6,406 nt of DNA from Candidatus Sumerlaeota bacterium (GTDB lineage Bacteria; Sumerlaeota; Sumerlaeia; MWCT01; JAGHBZ01), in NCBI GenBank assembly GCA_021160705.1, contig JAGHBZ010000474.1:1-6406 (forward strand). The letters run 5' to 3'. This document shows, one piece after another, positions 1 through 5,987 of this stretch (its first letter is position 1; the number at the start of each line of letters is the position of its first letter). Both the position numbers and the translations under genes were made by a program. The notes under the pieces are model-generated. The model had not been told where the DNA came from. It saw nothing but the letters and a program-made list of their open reading frames with translations, and did no database searches.

Positions 1-2328
1 TCGGTCGCCTTTGGAATAGGTGATGGACAACTCCATATATACTTTGTAGATGTCGGACAGGGCGATGCAACACTTGTAATCGGTCCGGGCGGTACATCGT
101 GTCTGATAGATGGTGGTCCCTCGGACGACACATCGCCTATTGAGGCAGCTATGGAAGACGCCATCAGTAATGGATTCAGTGATAACACCCTGGATTACAT
201 TGTCGTAACCCACTTTCACTCAGACCATATAAAGGGACTTGATGAGTTTCATTTACTCTATTCTGGTGGTCTTATCTACTCTTATGACAGAAGTGGGAGC
301 TACAATTCTACTGCATTTGAGGAGTATGATGCCTATTTCGGCAGCACTGGACTTAACAAACGTAGATTGGGCGAGACCTTTGCGCTTGATTCTGCCACAA
401 TGACTTATTTAGGACGAGGTGGCTCTGGCACTCCTGACGATGAAAACAACAATGGGATTGTCTATCGGCTTGATTTTGGCGAGTTTCAATGTTTCTTTGG
501 TGGCGACCTCGAAGACCCGGAATACGAACCCCCCAAAGGACAACTTGCTGGCGATTGCGACGTGTATCAGGTCGACCATCACGGCAGTAGAAATGCCTCC
601 CTTGAGAGCTTTTTAAATTATATCCTTCCAGAAGCTCACATCTTTTCTTATGGTATAGATAACCCTTATGGACACCCACATCAGGAAGCCATTGACCGGC
701 TGGAGGCTGTTGGGTCTTATCGGTTTGATACCCCACTTGACCATTACAACAATAAACCCTATGTATATTGTGTGACTGATGGGAGTACTTATTTTGCAAT
801 AAACGATATTTCTTTTCCGCTTGGCGGGAGTCCAACACCCACTCCCACTCCAACACCAGGTTCCAATGTTTTCATAAACGAAATCCATTACGATAACGAT
901 GGTACCGATACCAACGAAGGTGTAGAGATTGCTGGACCTGCCGGGACTGACCTTTCTAATTGGGTTCTTTATGGCTACAATGGATATAATGGTCTTGTGG
1001 ATTCAACGACTAATCTTTCCGGCTCAATTCCTGACCAGCAAAATGGTTACGGCACACTCTGGTTTGCAATCGCTGGACTCCAGAACGGTTCCCCTGACGG
1101 CATTGCGCTCGTTAACCCATCAGGAGAGGTAATCCAGTTTCTCAGCTATGAAGGCACTTTTACCGCTGAAGATGGTCCCGCCGCAGGTATGACTTCTACA
1201 GACATTGGTGTTTCCGAATCTTCAACTACCCCGATAGACTATTCCCTCCAGTTATCAGGCACCGGGAATCAATATAGTGATTTTACCTGGGAGTCTCCTG
1301 CACCTAATACCAGAGGCGCTGTTAATAATAATCAGACCTTCACAAGCGGAGGTACTCCTACACCAACGCCAACCCCTATGCCCACAGAGACGCCAACACC
1401 CACTCCCACGCTTACCCCAACACCGACACCCATCCCTTCGCCTACCCCGGCTGATTGTGTAGCAACAGGTGAGACCGCAGTCAGTGGCACAGTTACCGGG
1501 TCTTACGTTGACACTCAGACACAAAACGATGTCTCGGAGAGCATAACAGAGAGGGAAAGTGGAGGCAAACCTACCAACCGCTACACATATCTGGAGCATA
1601 CCTGGACTATTGATGTGGTGAACAATGGTTCTGCCACGTTCTATATAGACGCCTACCGTACAGGTAGCGGACCCGACAATTTTGATTTCTACTATGACTC
1701 CGGCAGTGGATTTGTCTATATGTTGACTGTAACCAAGACTGTTGATGATGACGTGTATCAGACATTCAGCCTGCCTTACGGGACTACCGGTGTAGTAACA
1801 ATTAAAGTGGTAGATACAGACCAGACACCAGGGGAACGGACTGCTGATACCATCCATATAGACCATATGTATATCCATAGCGAGCCGGATACAGGTGAGC
1901 CAACACCTACACCGACACCCACGCCTACCCCCACACCGACAGGAACACCAACGCCGACACCCACGCCTACAAGCACTCCGACACCTACACCTACCCCGAC
2001 GCCGACTCCTTCAGGCAAGGTCTATGTCAATGACATTGCTATGAGCTCCAAGAGTGCTGGACCCAATGTTAATGGAATAGCGACCGTCTGGATAAAGAAC
2101 GACTCTGGTGCAGATATAGAAGGAGCAACGGTATACGGAGAGTGGAGTGGCGCAACCAGTGAGAGTCAGTCAGGCGTTACTGGGGCTGATGGAAAAGTTA
2201 TATTTAACTCCTCTAAAGTTAAAGGTGGTGGGACGTTTACATTCTGTGTAACAGATGTGGTTGCCTCTGGCTATACCTATGATGAAACGCTAAATGTGGA
2301 GACCTGTGATACCATCACTGCACCATAA
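1..2328 (+). CDS. Exported multidomain ComEC-type metallo-beta-lactamase fold hydrolase with lamin-tail domain (5' partial)
   Basis: The frame is open from base 1, so the start lies outside the window; the ATG at 151 is internal because the fold's first strands (FVDVGQGDAT, residues 15-24 from base 1, then LIDGG) precede it. Residues 9 to about 275 form a ComEC/Rec2-like metallo-beta-lactamase domain with the metal motif HFHSDH (H71, H73, D75, H76), D169 in GGDLED, DHHGS (D192-H194) and GHPH (H225, H227), so the active site looks intact. A lamin-tail domain follows (about 289-447, opening VFINEIHYDNDG), then an unidentified beta-rich domain (about 484-632) and a C-terminal Ig-like domain (about 671-775) with C749 and C769. 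Pro-Thr linkers separate the modules. No ComEC-type membrane segments are present in the visible part. The family includes enzymes that hydrolyse nucleic acid or other phosphoesters; lamin-tail domains are known fused to secreted nucleases and metallo-beta-lactamases. Export is inferred from architecture, since any signal peptide is missing. Substrate unknown. No C-terminal sorting signal is visible; the protein ends DTITAP. Confidence 0.5.
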   Translation, partial: SVAFGIGDGQLHIYFVDVGQGDATLVIGPGGTSCLIDGGPSDDTSPIEAAMEDAISNGFSDNTLDYIVVTHFHSDHIKGLDEFHLLYSGGLIYSYDRSGSYNSTAFEEYDAYFGSTGLNKRRLGETFALDSATMTYLGRGGSGTPDDENNNGIVYRLDFGEFQCFFGGDLEDPEYEPPKGQLAGDCDVYQVDHHGSRNASLESFLNYILPEAHIFSYGIDNPYGHPHQEAIDRLEAVGSYRFDTPLDHYNNKPYVYCVTDGSTYFAINDISFPLGGSPTPTPTPTPGSNVFINEIHYDNDGTDTNEGVEIAGPAGTDLSNWVLYGYNGYNGLVDSTTNLSGSIPDQQNGYGTLWFAIAGLQNGSPDGIALVNPSGEVIQFLSYEGTFTAEDGPAAGMTSTDIGVSESSTTPIDYSLQLSGTGNQYSDFTWESPAPNTRGAVNNNQTFTSGGTPTPTPTPMPTETPTPTPTLTPTPTPIPSPTPADCVATGETAVSGTVTGSYVDTQTQNDVSESITERESGGKPTNRYTYLEHTWTIDVVNNGSATFYIDAYRTGSGPDNFDFYYDSGSGFVYMLTVTKTVDDDVYQTFSLPYGTTGVVTIKVVDTDQTPGERTADTIHIDHMYIHSEPDTGEPTPTPTPTPTPTPTGTPTPTPTPTSTPTPTPTPTPTPSGKVYVNDIAMSSKSAGPNVNGIATVWIKNDSGADIEGATVYGEWSGATSESQSGVTGADGKVIFNSSKVKGGGTFTFCVTDVVASGYTYDETLNVETCDTITAP
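832..858 (+). repeat. Pro-Thr linker tract 1 (metallo-beta-lactamase to lamin-tail)
   Basis: Nine codons alternate Pro and Thr (residues 278-286). At DNA level this is a degenerate CCN-ACN hexamer repeat whose third codon positions vary. It joins the hydrolase domain to the lamin-tail domain and probably acts as an extended extracellular spacer. Confidence 0.5.
1354..1449 (+). repeat. Pro-Thr linker tract 2 (lamin-tail to unidentified domain)
   Basis: About 32 codons, mostly Pro-Thr, interrupted by Met, Glu, Leu, Ile and Ser (residues 452-483). The interruptions and mixed synonymous codons make this an older, diverged hexamer repeat, not a fresh expansion. Threonine-rich linkers of this type are often O-glycosylated in exported proteins; that is inference here. 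Confidence 0.5.
1900..2010 (+). repeat. Pro-Thr linker tract 3 (unidentified domain to C-terminal Ig-like domain)
   Basis: The longest tract, 37 codons of Pro-Thr broken by one Gly and one Ser (residues 634-670). The opposite strand reads as a Val-Gly repeat that creates a spurious open frame. Codons ACA, ACG, ACC and ACT alternate with CCA, CCG, CCC and CCT, so the protein pattern is conserved more strictly than the DNA repeat. Confidence 0.5.
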
Positions 2329-2350
2329 TGCAAAAATATGGATAACGTCT

Positions 2351-2391
2351 GGGAGAATCCTGGGCTGGTATACCATTCACAGGATTCTCCC
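2351..2391. terminator. Perfect 12-bp inverted repeat, probable bidirectional terminator
   Basis: The arms GGGAGAATCCTG (2351-2362) and CAGGATTCTCCC (2380-2391) are exactly complementary, with a 17-nt loop. It lies 22 bp after the stop codon of the metallo-hydrolase gene and between two convergent genes, the usual place for a shared terminator. The T-rich tail is weak on the plus strand (GATTCTTAATTA) and offset on the minus strand (a TTTTT about 13 bases beyond the stem), so it is not a textbook intrinsic terminator. The loop contains the 10-bp palindrome TGGTATACCA (2366-2375). A protein-binding site or a mobile repeat are alternatives. Confidence 0.5.
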
Positions 2392-2603
2392 GATTCTTAA
2401 TTATACACCTTCTATTAATGAATAGAGATACAGGTAGTTGTGCTCGAAGTGAGTAAAGGGCTCTATTCTCCCTCAGTGGGGTTTTATGTCCTTGTTCTCC
2501 ATTTAATCGAATCCAATCCTCTGTCATCATTCTGGAATACGTTATCTCTGCGAGCTGAATTTTACCAAAAAAAGGAGTTGTCGCAAAATATGGACTAACA
2601 CCG

Positions 2604-4424
2604 TTATGTCCCACTCCTGAGCGACTTCATTCGTTGATAATACGCACGTAGCAACTCACGTCGGCTCAGCAGTCCGACAAGCTTGCCATCCTCCGAGACC
2701 ACCGGCAATTCAGTCATCCCGGAGATGATTAATTTCTCAAGGGCGTTGTGGAGGTCGTCCGAAGGAGAGAGAATCGGAGAGCGTTCCATCAGGTCGTATG
2801 CTATAATCAGAAGCGAAGTCTCTTGCTCAAGTGGCAACGAGCGTAATAAATCAATGGGCACAAACCCCATAAACTTCCCATCTGATGACACTATTGGAAA
2901 TACTGACTGCTGGGTCTGGGTATACAGAGAAAGAATCTCCGAGATATGCGTCTCTGCACTTACGGTGTGAGGTGGCGGCGTCTCTGAGACTACATCTTTG
3001 ACCTGGATGTCCTCCAGTACATCTACCACATAATCCCCTCGGTGCGCAGGTGAGGCAAAACGATTCGCTACCTGTTTCTCGTAAATCGTTAATCGCTTTG
3101 GCATCAGCATATAACCAGCCGCTATCGCAAGCATTGAGGGCACCAATAGTTGGTATCCCCCGGTCATCTCCGAGACCATAATGAGTGAGGCAATCGGCAC
3201 TTTTGCCGCCGCCGCAAAAAAAGCCGCCATCCCAACCAGTACAAACGCACCTGCGTCTGGCACGAGCTCCGGATACAATTGGTGAAGCACTCCCCCTACT
3301 ACACCTCCAAATGCACCACCTATTACCAGCGATGGCGCAAATACTCCACCACTACCTCCTGAACTGATGGTAAATGAGGTGGCAAAGATTTTTAATAGAC
3401 TCAGAGCCAGCAGAAATGCAATGGTAAGTTTGCCATCAAGGGCGTCCTGCAACCACCCATATCCCATTCCTAAGACCGCTGGAAAGAACAACGCTATTCC
3501 GCCCACCATTAGCCCCCCTACAGCGGGTCTTAGATGGCTCGGCAATGGGAGTCGCTGAAAAAATTTATCACGTGCCGCATAAAAGATATATACATATACC
3601 ATACAAAGCGGCACCGTCAGCATCCCCAGCGCAAGATAGAATGGAAGCTGCGAGAGCGAGTACCCCAAAGTACTCTTTATTGTAAAAATCGGACCATAAG
3701 CTGTTCCACCTAAGTTGACATATAGGGCATACGCCACGATGGAGGCAATAAAACCCGGCATCAGGATACCGTGTTCGTAGTCAGTCTCTCTATATAGCAC
3801 GGTTGCCGCAAAGATTGCTCCACCAAGCGGAGCACGGAATATCGCTCCTATACCTGCTCCTGCACCTATAATGACCAGCTGACGGATTTCACTCACTGAG
3901 AGCTTGAGCTGTTTACCCAGAAACGAACCAAAACTCGCACCAATCTGAGCAATCGGTCCCTCACGCCCAGCTGACCCTCCACTTCCAATTGTCAGCGCTG
4001 ATGCCACTATTTTTATAAACGGCACTATTGGACGAATCCTGCCGCGTTTGTTGTGAAAGGCGTCTATTACAGCATCCGTACCATGCCCCTCTGCCTCCGG
4101 CGCAAATGTGTAAACCAATATTCCTGATAGTAACCCCCCAAATGTCGGAATCAGGAGAAATAAAAAACGATTGAAAAAAGGTGGTGTGTACGACACTATC
4201 TCGCCAGCCACTCGTTCGCTTCCCGGCAATGGCGGATGATAATGTGCCAGCTTCCCCAGAAAAAACGAATTCGTAAACCCCAGTATATCCGAAAAAAGCA
4301 GAGCCCCAATCCCTGCTACCACGCCAATGACCAGAGAAAACGACATCCAGCGCAATATCTCTTTTGTGCTCCCACTGACAAAAAATTTTCTTAAATCCTG
4401 TGGCTTGGGTAAGTTTATTTTCAT
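2604..4424 (-). CDS. CLC-family chloride channel/transporter with tandem CBS domains
   Basis: A complete 606-residue integral membrane protein. Residues about 25-440 are the CLC pore domain, with many hydrophobic helices and the signatures GSGGSAGREGP (148-157, gating glutamate E155), GGVFAPSLVIGG (359-370, F362) and a late TIYEKQV (Y448), which match the E. coli ClC anion-site motifs GREGP, GIFAP and Y445. The first motif is GHGTD (113-117) in place of GSGIP, so the central serine is a histidine. The position of the internal proton glutamate (E203 in E. coli ClC) aligns by my hand alignment with V209. Two CBS domains follow (about 473-532 and 541-597); in this family these usually bind adenine nucleotides and regulate gating. 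The family moves Cl- or related anions across the cytoplasmic membrane as channels or H+ antiporters. The ATG start is supported by a GGTG motif 7 nt upstream and a normal CLC N-terminal helix. Transcription is monocistronic by orientation. Family assignment is firm; mechanism and ion are inference. Confidence 0.5.
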   Translation of the reverse strand: MKINLPKPQDLRKFFVSGSTKEILRWMSFSLVIGVVAGIGALLFSDILGFTNSFFLGKLAHYHPPLPGSERVAGEIVSYTPPFFNRFLFLLIPTFGGLLSGILVYTFAPEAEGHGTDAVIDAFHNKRGRIRPIVPFIKIVASALTIGSGGSAGREGPIAQIGASFGSFLGKQLKLSVSEIRQLVIIGAGAGIGAIFRAPLGGAIFAATVLYRETDYEHGILMPGFIASIVAYALYVNLGGTAYGPIFTIKSTLGYSLSQLPFYLALGMLTVPLCMVYVYIFYAARDKFFQRLPLPSHLRPAVGGLMVGGIALFFPAVLGMGYGWLQDALDGKLTIAFLLALSLLKIFATSFTISSGGSGGVFAPSLVIGGAFGGVVGGVLHQLYPELVPDAGAFVLVGMAAFFAAAAKVPIASLIMVSEMTGGYQLLVPSMLAIAAGYMLMPKRLTIYEKQVANRFASPAHRGDYVVDVLEDIQVKDVVSETPPPHTVSAETHISEILSLYTQTQQSVFPIVSSDGKFMGFVPIDLLRSLPLEQETSLLIIAYDLMERSPILSPSDDLHNALEKLIISGMTELPVVSEDGKLVGLLSRRELLRAYYQRMKSLRSGT

Positions 4425-4431
4425 CTTTCTA

Positions 4432-4435
4432 CACC
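4432..4435 (-). promoter_or_regulatory. GGTG Shine-Dalgarno motif of the CLC gene
   Basis: On the minus strand GGTG lies 7 nt before the ATG at 4424, complementary to the CACC found near the 3' end of 16S rRNA. This supports the chosen start. GGTG is the favoured core in many methanogen-related Archaea but also works in Bacteria, so it is only a weak taxonomic hint. Confidence 0.5.
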
Positions 4436-4456
4436 ATTATTTTACTTACTTTGACC

Positions 4457-4468
4457 TTACCTCGGTAA
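4457..4468. promoter_or_regulatory. Short inverted repeat upstream of the CLC gene, possible operator
   Basis: TTACC, two bases, then GGTAA, about 33 bp upstream of the CLC start codon. The location, between start codon and presumed promoter, fits a repressor site or a small 5' leader structure. Ten paired bases can arise by chance, so this is a weak call. Confidence 0.5.
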
Positions 4469-4768
4469 CCAAACTATTTTTTTTTCTCCCCTGAATGCAA
4501 TCTTAACAATGCAATACGGATAGAGATTTTAAGGTATGTACTTCTGGTTTGAAAAGAAAAAAACCGCTTCTCAGGAATAAATTACTAAAATTATTAAACT
4601 CTGTTTAAATGAAATCTCTGTAGCAATGAGGTCATCTCTTTTAGTTGACCACAAAAAGATTGAAGAATTATTAAAAGAACTGCTAACCTTCTCTTTGAAT
4701 ATTTTTTATATTTATTCCAGGCAACATTTGACCATTACGAAAAATCTTCTTGTTTTTGTGTAACATAA

Positions 4769-4774
4769 TATAAT
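4769..4774 (+). promoter_or_regulatory. TATAAT element, possible promoter of hisJ
   Basis: TATAAT lies 78 bp before the hisJ start codon. It matches a bacterial -10 box, and the wider ATAATATAAT also resembles an archaeal TATA box. For a bacterial reading, the best -35 (TTCTTG at 4747-4752, 16-bp gap) is poor. In such AT-rich DNA chance matches are common. Confidence 0.5.
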
Positions 4775-4852
4775 TCGCGCACTAAAGAACATAAAAAATA
4801 TTTCAGCTTTTGGTTGTCTCTATTTTATCTAAAAATTTATGCAGATGAGAAA

Positions 4853-5722
4853 ATGGGCTGGACTAATTATCATACTCATTGTCACTTTTGCGATGGTGAA
4901 GCTGAGCCGGAAGCATATGTCCAGTCCGCTCTTCGTCAGGGTCTACTTGCGTTGGGGTTCTCCAGTCATGCGCCGTTGCCGTTCCCGACCCACTGGACTA
5001 TGGACCCCGGCAGGCTTGACGATTATTTAAGTACCATTCGGGCACTGCAAAAAAAGTACGCTGACAAACTTCCCATATTTCTCGGACTGGAAATTGATTA
5101 TATTCCAGGAGTTATTAGTCCCGGGGATGCCCGATTTCAGGCATTAGGGCTTGATTACATCATTGGTTCAGTGCACTTCTTTGGTTCTGCCCTGGACGGA
5201 CTTTATCCTACCATTGATGGAACCGAGGAGGAGTTCCTTAAAGGTATAAATGGCATTTTTAAAGGCAACATTCGTCTGGCTGTGGAATCCTATTATCAGA
5301 ACGTGCGCTCAATGGTACAAATGTCTACTCCTGATATTATTGGTCATCTTGACATAATCAAGAAGAACAATAAGCAAAGTAAATATTTTTCTGAAGATGA
5401 GACGTGGTATCGTCAGACTGTCTCAGATACGCTCACCACCATCGCTGAATCAAATGCAATTGTGGAGGTCAATACTGGTGGCATCGCAAGAAAACGTACT
5501 GATTCCACTTATCCCAGCCCCTGGATTCTGGAACGTATTCGCGAACTCAATATCCCCATTACCTTAAGCTCTGATGTCCACTCACCTGAGCTAATTACCG
5601 GACTTTTCAGAGAAACCGCAACGCTTCTCCTGGATATTGGGTTCACACATCTTTATGTCCTCACACCCACTGGCTGGCAACCACGTCCCTTCTCACCGGA
5701 AGGCGTGGAGTACTTTATCTGA
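4853..5722 (+). CDS. hisJ: PHP-domain histidinol-phosphatase, HisJ family
   Basis: A complete 289-residue protein, near the usual length of the family. It should hydrolyse L-histidinol phosphate to L-histidinol and phosphate, the penultimate stage of histidine biosynthesis, in the cytoplasm. All expected PHP metal ligands are visible: H7 and H9 (NYHTHC), D14, H39 (SSHAPLP), E80 (GLEIDYI), H108 (GSVHFF), H165 (GHLD), D241 and H243 (SSDVHS). The SHAPLP and GLEIDYIPG motifs and the NTGGIARKR segment favour HisJ over polymerase-type or generic PHP phosphoesterases. The start is set at ATG 4853 because the MGWTNYHTH opening matches family N-termini; the frame extends to a TTG at 4814 but the added 13 residues have no family counterpart. 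No strong Shine-Dalgarno precedes it (only GATGAG close by). No other his gene is in the window, so the exact substrate rests on family resemblance. Confidence 0.5.
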   Translation: MGWTNYHTHCHFCDGEAEPEAYVQSALRQGLLALGFSSHAPLPFPTHWTMDPGRLDDYLSTIRALQKKYADKLPIFLGLEIDYIPGVISPGDARFQALGLDYIIGSVHFFGSALDGLYPTIDGTEEEFLKGINGIFKGNIRLAVESYYQNVRSMVQMSTPDIIGHLDIIKKNNKQSKYFSEDETWYRQTVSDTLTTIAESNAIVEVNTGGIARKRTDSTYPSPWILERIRELNIPITLSSDVHSPELITGLFRETATLLLDIGFTHLYVLTPTGWQPRPFSPEGVEYFI

Positions 5723-5955
5723 GCGGATTATACCATTGCAGATAAATTCCTTCCCTCGCTGTTGCTGGTCTATTATAATACTTCTTATTTTGAAATGTGC
5801 ATAAAGTTTTCCTTACAGTTCACGCCTGCAGAATTAGTATATTCTCTTGTTGCCATTAACACGGTTCGTCTACACCCGTCCACATCCAGGCGTTCCTAAG
5901 GAAGTCTATCAAACAAATTAAATGTAACTATCCTTAATTATTAAATTTCATATTA

Positions 5956-5986
5956 TATGCTCTTTGAACCAATCTTTATGCTCTTT
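5956..5986. repeat. 10-bp direct repeat TATGCTCTTT, two copies
   Basis: Copies at 5956-5965 and 5977-5986 are exact and start 21 bp apart, close to two helical turns. They sit directly after the stop codon of the last minus-strand gene. They might be a binding-site pair or chance in AT-rich DNA. The rest of the 265-bp convergent spacer (5723-5987) shows no hairpin terminator or gene that I can support. Confidence 0.5.
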
Positions 5987-5987
5987 A

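Larger units (their letters stand above)
4425..4852. other. Divergent AT-rich regulatory spacer between the CLC and hisJ genes
   Basis: These 428 bp separate two genes transcribed away from each other, so both promoters should lie here. The stretch is visibly AT-rich, with a run of nine T (4477-4485), TATA-like sequences around 4704-4716 and 4765-4774, an 8-bp direct repeat AATGCAAT (4494-4501 and 4508-4515), and a short inverted repeat near the CLC start. No riboswitch or RNA gene is recognisable. A 45-codon open frame (4626-4763) is discussed as a finding but not called. Confidence 0.5.

Noticed and set aside
353..888. Overlapping minus-strand frames of 167 and 91 codons
   Set aside because: Both lie antisense to the metallo-beta-lactamase domain, whose catalytic motifs are intact on the plus strand; no start signals or motifs were seen.
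1255..1878. Minus-strand 207-codon frame
   Set aside because: Composition is cysteine- and tryptophan-rich without any recognisable domain, and it is fully antisense to the lamin-tail and following domains of the plus-strand gene.
1776..2018. Minus-strand frame encoding a Val-Gly repeat protein
   Set aside because: It is the exact antisense of Pro-Thr linker 3; the plus-strand frame has clear domain homology throughout.
2420..2468. GAATAGAG and CTCTATTC inverted arms in the 2329-2603 spacer
   Set aside because: Only 8 bp with a 33-nt loop and no extension of the pairing; chance is likely.
2315..2614. Minus-strand 99-codon frame following the CLC gene
   Set aside because: It reads across the terminator hairpin and overlaps the ends of both flanking genes. 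It has a GTG start inside the CLC gene and shows no recognisable domain. A segment around TEDWIRLNGEQGHKTPL looks somewhat protein-like, so a decayed gene is not excluded.
3185..3558. Plus-strand frames of 60 and 63 codons
   Set aside because: They are antisense to CLC membrane helices, including the conserved GGVFAP region, and have no independent support.
4630..4650. GGTCA and TGACC inverted arms
   Set aside because: Five base pairs with an 11-nt loop are too weak to call an operator or terminator.
4814..4852. Upstream TTG start for hisJ
   Set aside because: The 13 added residues have no counterpart in the family, and ATG 4853 gives the standard N-terminus.
5822..5893. ACGCCTG and CAGGCGT inverted arms
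   Set aside because: Seven base pairs separated by 58 nt, with no supporting structure between them; no terminator or attachment site can be argued.
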